Assembly (NCBI GenBank): GCA_049841135.1
Contig: JASGHK010000001.1
Span: forward strand, 1,217,768 to 1,281,767
DNA length: 64,000 nucleotides
Source: JACRCT01 sp049841135
Lineage (GTDB): Bacteria; Myxococcota; Myxococcia; Myxococcales; UBA5297
Direction: 5' to 3'
The notes under the pieces are model-generated. The model was not told the DNA's origin and ran no database searches. It was given only the letters and a program-made list of their open reading frames with translations. Below, piece by piece: positions 53,224 through 60,945 of the stretch (position 1 is its first letter; the number at the start of each line of letters is the position of its first letter). A program made the position numbers and the translations under genes.

Positions 53224-54750
53224 TTAGTCCGTCGCGGCGACGACCCTCGACCGGGCAGCCGCTGCCTTCGGCGTCGCGACCGCTCGCTTGGGCGTCATGC
53301 GCCAGAGGTGCAGCGTCGCGTAGCTGCGCCATGGACGCCACGCCTGCGACAGCGCCTCCGCATCCCGCGGGCTCACGCCGCCCAGGTTGCGGCGAACGAC
53401 GAGGTCTTCCTTCGGAAAGGCGTCCGGCCAGCGCATCGCGCGCATCGCGATGTAGTGCGCGGTCCAGGCGCCGATGCCTGGAATCGCCGCCAGCCTTGCC
53501 ATGGCGGCGTCGGGGTCGTGCTGCGCGCCCGAGTCGAAGTCGAGGGTGCCGTCCACGTGAGCCTGCGCCAGCCCGACGATGCTTCGGGCGCGGGCCGAGA
53601 CGATGCCGCACCTGGCGATGTCGGACACCGACGCGCTCGCGATGCGCGACGGCACCGGCGCGAGGCGATGCAGCCCAGGCAGCGCGGTCACGATCGGCTC
53701 GCCAAAGGCCGCGGCGAACCGGCCGGCGATCGTCGTGGCGGCCTTCACCGTGATCTGCTGCCCAAGGATCGCGCGGACCGTCAGCTCGAACCCGCCGAAG
53801 GCGCCCGGCACGCGGAGCCCCGGATGGGCCTTCACCGCCGCGGCCAGGCGCGGGTCCTTGCGCAGCCGCTTGGCGATCACGTCGGGTCTGGCATCGAGAT
53901 CGAACAGCGCGCGGACCCTGGCGAGCAGCGCCGGCAGCACGGGCGTGAGCGAGTGGGCGAGCTCCAGCAGCAACGCATCGCGCTGGGGGGCGGCGGTGAC
54001 GCGGATCCAGCCGCGTGCCGCACCGATGCCGACCGTTCTCGCGTAGGCCTGCTCGGTCACCTGCTCCACGCCGGCCAGCGCACGCGCCCCAAGGAAGGCG
54101 AGAATGCCTTGCCAGTCGAAGGGCGGCCGATACGACAGCTGCAGCACCGAGGTGCCGCCCGCATGGAGCGGTGACGGAGCGCCCGCTCTCGCGTAGGCGC
54201 GCAGCCGCGTCGGCGGCATCCGATAGCGACGGACGAACGCGTCGTTGAAGCGGCGGACGCTGGCGAAACCACTGGCAAAGGCGACGTCGGTCATCGGCCA
54301 GGACGTCTCGGTGAGCAGTTGCTTGGCGAGGAGCAGACGTCGAGTCAGCAGCAACTGCATCGGCGGCACGCCGAGCTCGCTCTGCACGATCCGCCTGACC
54401 TGCCGCGCACTCAGCTCGAACTGGTCGGCGATCGCGTCGAGGCCCGCCTCCTCGTCGAGCTGCCCCTGCTCGAGCCGTTGCACGATCGACTGCGCAATGC
54501 GCTGCGCGTCGTCGACCGGTGCGTTGCCTGGCGCCAGCTCCGGACGGCACCGGAGACAGGGACGGAAGCCGGCCTGCTCGGCTTCCTGGGCCGTATCGAA
54601 GAAGCGGCAGTTGGCGGACTTCGGGGTCCGCACGCGGCAGACCGGACGGCAGTAGATGCCGGTGGAGGTGACGCCGACGAAGAAGACGCCGTCGAAGCGC
54701 GGGTCCCGGGCGGTCAGCGCGTCGTAGCGGGTGCGATGGGCCTGGTCCAT
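53224..54750 (-). CDS. Ada-AlkA fusion: 3-methyladenine DNA glycosylase 2 with Ada metal-binding and AraC domains
   Basis: 508 residues from ATG 54750. Residues 10-75 form the Ada Zn domain, with cysteines at YCRPVC and CLRC (the methyl-acceptor region for phosphotriesters). Residues 90-190 are an AraC-type HTH (FASVRRFNDAFVRRYRMPPT). Residues 200-480 are AlkA_N plus HhH-GPD, with the hairpin LAAIPGIGAWTAHYIAMRAM and the catalytic Asp in FPKEDL. It removes alkylated bases and probably senses alkylation to activate itself. The start shares a 250-base region with the divergent DUF1540 gene. A decayed fragment of a related gene lies at 60866. Confidence 0.92.
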   Translation of the reverse strand: MDQAHRTRYDALTARDPRFDGVFFVGVTSTGIYCRPVCRVRTPKSANCRFFDTAQEAEQAGFRPCLRCRPELAPGNAPVDDAQRIAQSIVQRLEQGQLDEEAGLDAIADQFELSARQVRRIVQSELGVPPMQLLLTRRLLLAKQLLTETSWPMTDVAFASGFASVRRFNDAFVRRYRMPPTRLRAYARAGAPSPLHAGGTSVLQLSYRPPFDWQGILAFLGARALAGVEQVTEQAYARTVGIGAARGWIRVTAAPQRDALLLELAHSLTPVLPALLARVRALFDLDARPDVIAKRLRKDPRLAAAVKAHPGLRVPGAFGGFELTVRAILGQQITVKAATTIAGRFAAAFGEPIVTALPGLHRLAPVPSRIASASVSDIARCGIVSARARSIVGLAQAHVDGTLDFDSGAQHDPDAAMARLAAIPGIGAWTAHYIAMRAMRWPDAFPKEDLVVRRNLGGVSPRDAEALSQAWRPWRSYATLHLWRMTPKRAVATPKAAAARSRVVAATD

Positions 54751-55000
54751 GCGTTCCAAGCTACCGTGCGCCGGCGCTGCCGCTAGCCATTTTCGGACAT
54801 CTCCATGCCACCGTTCAGGTGACGGCTCCGAGAGCCCGTCGCTTTCTCTCGCCGTCAGCCAGAGCAGCGCGCAAGGCTGGCCCCAGACAGTGTCTTCGGC
54901 CGTTCCGCTTTGGGCGCGCCCCGGAGTTCCTCGTGTTCTCGCGGAAAGAACGTCCGCTACGGTGGCCGCGCCGTTGGAACCAACCCCAAGGGAGGGACGA

Positions 55001-55282
55001 ATGAACGGAATGCCGCCGGTCGCCCGCTGCGCCGTGACCCACTGCTTCTACAACACCAACAACGCCTGCCACGCTCCGGCTATCAACGTCGGGTCGGACC
55101 ACCCTGCCTGCGACACCTTCATCGCGGAGCCCAAGCACATCGGCCGCCAAGACACCGGCATGGTTGGCGCGTGCCACGTCTCCAACTGCCGGTACAACTC
55201 CGAGCTGGTGTGCACGGCGAAGGGGATCGAGGTCTCCGAGCACGCGGGCCACGCCGACTGCGCCACCTTCAACAAGCGATAG
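55001..55282 (+). CDS. DUF1540-domain protein (two copies)
   Basis: 93 residues from ATG 55001, with GGAGG at 54991. Two DUF1540 modules of about 40 residues each have a C-x(4)-C-x-Y-N...C-x-A pattern (VTHCFYNTNNACHAPAI and VSNCRYNSELVCTAKGI) and a final C-D/A-T-F. The four conserved cysteines per module suggest metal binding. Function is unknown. It is upstream of, and on the same strand as, bacterioferritin. Confidence 0.88.
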   Translation: MNGMPPVARCAVTHCFYNTNNACHAPAINVGSDHPACDTFIAEPKHIGRQDTGMVGACHVSNCRYNSELVCTAKGIEVSEHAGHADCATFNKR

Positions 55283-55419
55283 CAGCGCGCCCGCGACACC
55301 TGCCGAACTCGAGCTCGGCGCTGGCCTGGCTCGATCTCGACAAACAACGAGCCACGCATCTCACCTCTTGGCCGCCGATCTAGCAGACAAGCTGCAGTGG
55401 TGAGTCCCCGGGAGGCACC

Positions 55420-55897
55420 GTGAAGAGCGACCCTCAGATCCTGGATCTCCTCAATGAAGTCCTCACCAATGAGTTGACTGCCGTCAACCAGTACTACCTG
55501 CACGCTCGCATCTGCGAGAACTGGGGCTATCGGCGGCTCTGGAAGAAGATCCGCAGCGAGTCGATCGAGGAGATGAAGCACGCCGACAGGCTCATCGAGC
55601 GCATCCTCTACCTCGAGGGCCTTCCCAACCTTCAGCGTCTGGGCCAGATCGCCGTCGGCGAGACCGTGCCGGAGCAGCTGCAACTGGACCTCGACGTCGA
55701 GAAGCGCGCGCTCCAGACACTCAACCGCGGAATCGAGCCTCTGCCGCCGGCTCTCCGACAACGCCTCGGCCGACCTCCTGGAGGACATCCTCGAGGAGGA
55801 AGACGAACACACGAACTGGCTCGAAGCGCAGCTGACCCTCATCGCGCAGATGGGGACGCAGCACTTCCTCGCCCAGCAAGTGAAGGAGGACGAGTAG
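55420..55897 (+). CDS. bfr: Bacterioferritin (one frame break)
   Basis: GTG start at 55420 after GGAGG at 55411. Ferroxidase residues are visible: Glu18 (NELTAVNQYYLHA), Glu51 and His54 (EEMKHADR, which also contains the haem-ligand Met52). After the break come Glu and His of EEEDEHTNW. The break at GAGCCTC (55735-55741) follows NRGIE. Restoring GAGCTC gives IELCRRLSDNASADLLEDIL, and the protein ends FLAQQVKEDE at 55897, about 158 residues, the normal length. It stores iron as a 24-mer. It is followed by its ferredoxin partner. Confidence 0.93.
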
Positions 55898-56000
55898 GAC
55901 CAGGCGCTCACCTTCCTGCTCGCCGACATCCCCGAAGGGCGTGTTCCCGCGATGGACCTCTTCATGCTACTGAGACTTCGTCTCACCTGAAGAGGCCCAC

Positions 56001-56207
56001 GTGATCGTTTGCTCGTGCCACGCCGTTTCGGACAAGAGGCTGCGCGCGCTCGCGGCTCACGGGAAGTCCGGCCAGGCTGCCCAGGTCACCGGGGCCGGTA
56101 CCGGTTGCGGCTCCTGTCAGGAGACCGTCGCCCGCATCCTTTCCGAAGCCAAGCCGTGCCGCCCTGAAGCGCCGTGCCCAGGCTGCCCGAACGCTCCGTC
56201 TCGCTAG
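56001..56207 (+). CDS. bfd: Bacterioferritin-associated ferredoxin
   Basis: 68 residues from GTG 56001. The 2Fe-2S ligands follow the Bfd pattern: C-x-C at residues 4-6 (MIVCSCHAVSD) and C-x2-C near 36-39 (GTGCGSCQ). It reduces the bacterioferritin core to release iron. A C-terminal Cys-rich extension (CRPEAPCPGCP) is unusual. The gene is 103 bases downstream of bfr on the same strand, with a small hairpin TGAGAC-TTC-GTCTCA about 15 bases before its start that might influence translation. Confidence 0.92.
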   Translation: MIVCSCHAVSDKRLRALAAHGKSGQAAQVTGAGTGCGSCQETVARILSEAKPCRPEAPCPGCPNAPSR

Positions 56208-56412
56208 CCGGCCCCACCCTGCTTGCGGCCAGCGGCAGCGCCCACCGGCACCCCGCCTTGGAGCGAGCGACGTCCCTCACCCCTACTTGCACTCCTCGGG
56301 AGCGCGTTCGCGAGGCGTATGCCGCGTGGCCCTCGAGCCGGCCAGGAACGTGCCGCCTTCCCGGCGCGCCGCGCGCCGTTTCCACCGGGGACCGCCCGCC
56401 TGAATGAAGAAA

Positions 56413-56434
56413 GGCATCCGGCGCGCCGGATGCC
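56413..56434. terminator. Bidirectional terminator between bfd and yceI
   Basis: A perfect 22-base palindrome (GGCATCCGGCG with its complement) in the gap between the convergent bfd and yceI genes, with an A-rich left flank and a short C/T right flank. The rest of 56208-56465 shows nothing else. Confidence 0.65.
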
Positions 56435-56465
56435 TCCCCGCCTCTTCGTCCTGCTGCGGCTCAGG

Positions 56466-57080
56466 CTATTTCTGCGCCGTCGGCTGCGCGGCCTTCTTCA
56501 CCAGCTCCAGGTCGAGGGTGATCGCCACCTCCTCGCCGACGACCACACCGCCGGTCTCGAGCGCCGCATTCCACGCCAGCCCGAAGTCCTTGCGGTTGAT
56601 CCGGGTGGTGGCCGAGGCTCCGCGCTTGACGTTGCCCCAGGGGTCCTTCACCTCCGCGGTCGGCCCTTCGACGGCCAAGACCACCTCCCGCGTCGCCCCG
56701 TGCATCGTCAGGTCGCCGATGACGTTCAGCCTGCCCTTGCCCGCTCGCTGGACCGTCTTGGACTTGAAGGTGATCGTCGGGTGCTTGGCGACGTCGAAGA
56801 AGTCGGCGCTCTTGAGGTGCGCGTCGCGCTTCTCGTCGCGGGTGCTGATGCTCGACGCGTCGATGCTGGCCTCGACGGTGGACCTGGTGGGGTCCTTCTC
56901 GTCGAGCTCGAGGGTGCCGCTGACCTTGGTGAATTCCCCGCGCACGTTCGAGACCATCAGGTGCTTGACCGAGAACTGGGCGGACGAGTGCGACGAGTCG
57001 ATCTCGAAGCTGCTCGCTTGAGCGAGCACGGGAACGGCGAGGGGCAGGGTGGCGGCAGCTGCGGCGAGGATGCTCTTCAT
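56466..57080 (-). CDS. YceI-family periplasmic protein
   Basis: 204 residues from ATG 57080, after AAGGAG. A signal peptide (about 1-22, ending AQA-S) precedes the YceI lipocalin-like barrel: FEIDSSHSSAQFSVKHL, GEFTKVSGTLELDEKDP, VEASIDASSISTRDEKRDAHLKS (cut here), FFDVAKHPTITFKSK and GDLTMHGATREVVL. YceI proteins bind long isoprenoid or amide lipids in the periplasm and often respond to stress. A good sigma-54 promoter lies 51 bases upstream, and a sigma-54 activator is divergently transcribed, so regulation by that activator is likely. Confidence 0.92.
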   Translation of the reverse strand: MKSILAAAAATLPLAVPVLAQASSFEIDSSHSSAQFSVKHLMVSNVRGEFTKVSGTLELDEKDPTRSTVEASIDASSISTRDEKRDAHLKSADFFDVAKHPTITFKSKTVQRAGKGRLNVIGDLTMHGATREVVLAVEGPTAEVKDPWGNVKRGASATTRINRKDFGLAWNAALETGGVVVGEEVAITLDLELVKKAAQPTAQK

Positions 57081-57130
57081 TCGTTCTTCTCCTTGGGATG
57101 TTTGGACTTCCGGGACTGCTCGCGACGTTG

Positions 57131-57146
57131 AGCAAGCCGGATGCCA
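57131..57146 (-). promoter_or_regulatory. Sigma-54 promoter for yceI
   Basis: Read on the minus strand, TGGCATCCGGCTTGCT matches the -24/-12 consensus, with GG and GC separated by exactly ten bases. It would start transcription about 40 bases before the yceI ATG. Confidence 0.75.
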
Positions 57147-57190
57147 GCAGCGCCTCGCTCGGGACGCGCGAATGAGTCCGGCGGGAGCCC

Positions 57191-57224
57191 CATCATCTTG
57201 ATGGGCGCCCGCATCATTTCGATG
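57191..57224. promoter_or_regulatory. Tandem upstream activator sites
   Basis: Two near-identical palindromic boxes, CATCATCTTGATG (57191) and CATCATTTCGATG (57212), are 21 bases apart centre to centre, about two helical turns. They lie roughly 60-80 bases upstream of the yceI sigma-54 promoter and just before the activator gene's own start, as expected for an enhancer of an NtrC-type regulator. Confidence 0.65.
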
Positions 57225-57234
57225 GATTCGGGAC

Positions 57235-58861
57235 ATGCGCGCCGAAGACCTTGCCCTCACCTCCCTCCTCGAGCTGCACGCCGACGGAGGGCTGCTCCGC
57301 TTCGCCGGAGAGCGGACCCTGCTCCTCGACGCCGTGGCGATGGGGCTGCTCCGTCGCGAGCTGATCGAGGCCTTCGGATTGACGGCCGCGCGCGGCGTCC
57401 TGACCCGCTTCGGCTACGCGCACGGCTGGCGGACGGCCGAGGCCATGAAGGGCGCCTTCCCCTGGGATAGCGAGCGGGACTGGCGCCTCGCCGGCGCACG
57501 CCTGCACACGCTCCAGGGCCTGGTGAACGTGGAGACGATCATCCCCCGCGCCGACAAGTTGCCTCGCCTGTTCGCCGAGGCCATCTGGCATGACAGCTAC
57601 GAGGCCGAGCAGCACCTGCTGCACCTCGGACGCTCGGACGGCCCCGTCTGCTGGACGCTCTGCGGCTTCGCCAGCGGGTACCTGAGCTACTGCAATGGAA
57701 GAGAGATCGTCTGCGTCGAGGACCGGTGCCGTGGCCGCGGCGACGCGACCTGCCACGTCATCGGCCGGCCGCTGGCGGACTGGGGCCACGAGCTCGACTC
57801 CGACCTGCCCTATTACCAGCAGGCGTGCGTCAACCAGGCACTCGAGCGGGTCACAGCAGAGCTGAAGAGCGCCGAACGCCGGCTCCGCGCGCGCCGCACC
57901 GAGCTGGCGCGGGGCGAGGGCCGGGTCGATCCGTCGGGGCTCGTGGCTCGCAGCGAGGCCATGCAGCGCTGCCTCGACCTCGCCCGGCGCGCGGCCCTCG
58001 TCGACGCCACCGTGCTCCTGACCGGCGAGAGCGGCGTCGGCAAGGAGCGGCTGGCGCGGCTCGTCCACGACGAGTCCGAACGGGCGGGGGGCCCCTTCGT
58101 CGCGGTCAACTGCGCCGCGATCACCGAGACCCTCCTCGAGAGCGAGCTCTTCGGCCACGCGCGCGGCGCCTTCACCGGAGCCACCCAGGACCGACCGGGC
58201 CTGTTCGAGGCCGCCGAGCGGGGAACCCTCCTGCTCGACGAGATCGGCGAGATGCCGATGCCGATGCAGGCGAAGCTGCTCAGGGTGCTGCAGGAGCGCC
58301 GCGTCCGCCGGGTCGGGGAGAACCGCGATCGGCCGGTGAACGCGCGCATCCTCGCCGCCACCAACCGCGACCTGACCGAGGAGGTCGCGGCGCGGCGCTT
58401 CCGGCGCGACCTCCTCTACCGACTCAAGGTCATCGAGCTTCGCCTGCCCTCGCTGCGGGAGCGCCGCGACGACGTCTTGCCTCTGGCCCACGCCTTCGTC
58501 GCGCTCTCCAGCCACCGGATGGGCCGGCGCGTCTCCGGCATATCCCCCAGAGCCGCCGACCAGCTCCTGCGCTACGACTGGCCCGGCAACGTGCGCGAGC
58601 TCGAGAACTGCGTCGAGCGAGCCGTGGCGCTCGCTCGCCGCTCCCTCGTGGAGGCTCGAAGACCTCCCTGAGGAGGTGCGCCGAGCCTCGCCCTCGGCCT
58701 TTGCAGGCGACGGCGCCCGGCCTCTATCGGAGGTCGAGCGCGACTACATCCTCGCCACGCTCGAGGCCCACGGCGGCAACCAGACCAGAACCGCCGCCGC
58801 TCTCGGCATCGGGACGGCGACCCTCTACCGCAAGCTCAAGAGCTACCGGCATGGACGCTGA
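57235..58861 (+). CDS. Sigma-54 activator with XylR_N and V4R sensor domains (one frame break)
   Basis: From ATG 57235. Residues 1-95 match XylR_N (LLFxx-type aromatic-sensor region). A V4R/4-vinyl-reductase-like module follows (about 110-180, with conserved cysteines in CWTLCGFASGYLSYC and CVEDRCRGRGDATC). An AAA+ domain follows, with Walker A GESGVGKE, the sigma-54-contacting GAFTGA, Walker B LLLDEIGEM and the arginine-finger region. The frame is lost near residue 474 at GAGGCTC (58651-58657). Restored to GAGCTC it reads VELEDLPEEVRRAS and continues to a Fis-type HTH (TRTAAALGIGTATLYRKL), stopping at 58861. The XylR/DmpR class senses small aromatic or lipid effectors. The probable target is the divergent yceI gene. 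Confidence 0.9.
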
Positions 58862-58966
58862 TCGGGCGGGTTGGCGCGCTTGCCATTCCCACGCGCGGGA
58901 CTCGTCCGAAGCCGGCTCGTGCGCTTTGCCGCTGTAACGCTCGGCGGTCTCGGAGGTCTCATCGAC

Positions 58967-59188
58967 ATGCTCACCTGTCGCGAAGCCACCCTGTTGCTCG
59001 ACGCGCTCGACGACGAGCGCGTGCCGCGCCTGACGCGCTGGGGCGCGCGCTTCCACCTGCGCTTCTGCCACAAATGCCAGCGCTTCGCGGCGCAGTACCG
59101 GGCCACCGCGCGGGCGCTGCGCACGCTCGCCACTCCGCCGGCCAGCACCGGTCTCGACGCCTTCCGGGCCTGGCGCGCCCGTGGATGA
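58967..59188 (+). CDS. Zinc-binding anti-sigma factor
   Basis: 73 residues from ATG 58967, after GGAGG at 58952. It carries the ZAS signature H-x3-C-x2-C (HLRFCHKC near residues 30-37), with an upstream Cys at position 4. Such proteins hold an ECF sigma factor inactive in the cytoplasm. It overlaps the ECF sigma gene by eight bases but precedes it, the reverse of the usual order. No membrane segment is seen, so it would be a soluble anti-sigma factor. Confidence 0.8.
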   Translation: MLTCREATLLLDALDDERVPRLTRWGARFHLRFCHKCQRFAAQYRATARALRTLATPPASTGLDAFRAWRARG

Positions 59189-59780
59189 CGCCGATGCCCG
59201 GTTGATCGCCGCGCTGAATGCCGGCGACGAGGAGGCGTTCGCGGCGTTCTGCCGGGGCGTGGAGGGGCCGCTGCGCGGCCTGGTGCGCCGCTTCGTGCCC
59301 GACGCGTCGGTGGACGACGTGGTCCAGCAGACCTGGATGCGCGCGCTGGAGTCGCTCAGTCAGTTCCAGGGCCGTGCGCGGCTCTCCTCATGGGTGCTGC
59401 AGATCGGCCTGAACCTCGCGCGCACGGCCGTGCAGCGCGAGCGGCGCGAGGTGCCGCTGGCCCAGGACGACGACCCGGATGACGACTGCTTCACGGCGGC
59501 CGGCAACTGGGGGACGCCGCCGCCCGCGTGGCCCGCTGCGCTGCACGACCCGGAGCAGGTGGCGGGCCATCGCGAGCTGCTGCGACACCTCGAGGCCGAG
59601 CTGCGCGAGCTCCCGGACGCCTGGCGGGCCGCGGTGGTGCTCTGCGACGTGGAGGGCCTGGCGCCGCGCGAGGCGGCCGCGGTGCTGGAGGTGGAGGACG
59701 GGCACCTCCGCGTGCTGCTCCATCGCGGACGGGCGCGGCTGCGGCGCAGCATCGAGGCGCTCCTGCACGCGCAGCCGTAA
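59181..59780 (+). CDS. ECF RNA polymerase sigma factor
   Basis: 199 residues from GTG 59181. Region 2 spans about 20-90 (DDVVQQTWMRALESLSQFQGRARLSSWVLQIGLNLART). After a linker rich in Asp and Pro, region 4 spans about 140-195 (LRELPDAWRAAVVLCDVEGLAPREAAAVLEV). The overlap with the anti-sigma gene implies co-translation. The downstream NAD-dependent epimerase gene 53 bases later may belong to its regulon. Confidence 0.93.
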   Translation: MDDADARLIAALNAGDEEAFAAFCRGVEGPLRGLVRRFVPDASVDDVVQQTWMRALESLSQFQGRARLSSWVLQIGLNLARTAVQRERREVPLAQDDDPDDDCFTAAGNWGTPPPAWPAALHDPEQVAGHRELLRHLEAELRELPDAWRAAVVLCDVEGLAPREAAAVLEVEDGHLRVLLHRGRARLRRSIEALLHAQP

Positions 59781-59832
59781 CGATCCGCGCGGTCGAAGGT
59801 CCAATCGCCCAAAGCGCAACCGGAGGCGTGCC

Positions 59833-60858
59833 ATGGCGACGGTGCTGGTCACGGGAGGTTCGGGGTTCATCGCGGTGCACTGCATCGTGCAGCTGCTCCA
59901 GGCTGGGCATCGCGTGCGCACCACGCTGCGCAGCCTCTCGCGCGAGGCGGAGGTGCGCGCCATGGTGCGCGAAGGAGGCGTGGAGGCGGGAGAGCGCCTG
60001 TCCTTCCTGGCGGCAGACCTGGGCGCCGACGCCGCCTGGCCCGACGCGGTCGCCGACTGCGACTTCGTCCTCCATCCCGCCTCCCCGACCCCCGCCATCC
60101 AGGCGCGAACGGACGATGACTTCATCCTCCCCGCGCGCGACGGCGTGCTGCGAGTGCTGCGGGCCGCGCGCGACGCCGGCGTGAGACGCGTGGTGCTGAC
60201 CTCGGCCTTCGGCGCGGTCGTCTGGAGCCCGGAGCCCAAGCAGGGCCCGTACCTGGAGACCGACTGGTCGAGAACGGATTCGACCGTCCCCCTGTATCAG
60301 CGCTCGAAGACGCTGTCGGAGCGCGCGGCCTGGGAGTTCATCGCCCGCGAGGGCGGCGCGCTGGAGCTGAGCGCGGTGAACCCGGTGGCGGTGCTGGGGC
60401 CCGCGCTCGGGCCCGACACCTCGCACTCCCTGGGCATCGTCCGGCAGCTCCTGACCGGGATGCCCGGCTGTCCCAAGATCTACTCGCCCTACGTCGACGT
60501 CCGCGACGTCGCGGCGCTGCACCTGCTGGCGATGGAGCACCCCGCGGCGAAGGGCGAGCGCTTCATCGCCGCGGCGCCGGGCACGCACTCCATGGCGGAC
60601 GTGGGGCGCGTGCTCAGGCGGCGCCTCGGACCGGCGGGGTCGCACGTCCCCACGCGCGAGCTGCCGAATTGGCTGGTGAGGCTCGTGGCGCTGCGGAACC
60701 CGGCCGTGAAGATGGTGGTGCCGCACCTGGGCGCAGTGCGCGAGACGAGCAGTGCCAAGGCGCAGAAGCTGCTGGGGTGGAGCGCGCGGCCGTTCGAGGA
60801 AGCCGTGGTGGCGGCAGCGGAGAGCCTGCTGCGGCTCGGAGTGGCGAAGGCCGCGTAG
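59833..60858 (+). CDS. NAD(P)-dependent epimerase / dihydroflavonol-4-reductase-like protein
   Basis: 341 residues from ATG 59833, with CGGAGG just upstream. It is an extended short-chain dehydrogenase: nucleotide-binding VLVTGGSGFIAVHCI (residues 4-18, GxxGxxA), catalytic Tyr-x3-Lys as YQRSK near 158, and NPVAVLGP near 192. Substrate is unknown. By resemblance it reduces or epimerises a small carbonyl compound. It may be co-transcribed with the ECF sigma gene. Confidence 0.88.
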   Translation: MATVLVTGGSGFIAVHCIVQLLQAGHRVRTTLRSLSREAEVRAMVREGGVEAGERLSFLAADLGADAAWPDAVADCDFVLHPASPTPAIQARTDDDFILPARDGVLRVLRAARDAGVRRVVLTSAFGAVVWSPEPKQGPYLETDWSRTDSTVPLYQRSKTLSERAAWEFIAREGGALELSAVNPVAVLGPALGPDTSHSLGIVRQLLTGMPGCPKIYSPYVDVRDVAALHLLAMEHPAAKGERFIAAAPGTHSMADVGRVLRRRLGPAGSHVPTRELPNWLVRLVALRNPAVKMVVPHLGAVRETSSAKAQKLLGWSARPFEEAVVAAAESLLRLGVAKAA

Positions 60859-60865
60859 CGCTGCG

Positions 60866-60940
60866 GCGAACGACGAGGTCCTCCTTCGGAGAGGCGTCCG
60901 GCAAGCGCATCGCGCGCATCGCGAGGTGGTGCGCGGCGGG
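60866..60940 (-). pseudogene. Fragment of an alkA-like gene
   Basis: About 75 bases closely match 53398-53465 inside the Ada-AlkA gene. On the minus strand they encode MRAMRLPDASPKEDLVVRR, against MRAMRWPDAFPKEDLVVRR in the intact gene. Nothing before or after this piece matches. It is a remnant left by duplication or loss of a second alkA. Confidence 0.75.
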
Positions 60941-60945
60941 GACGG

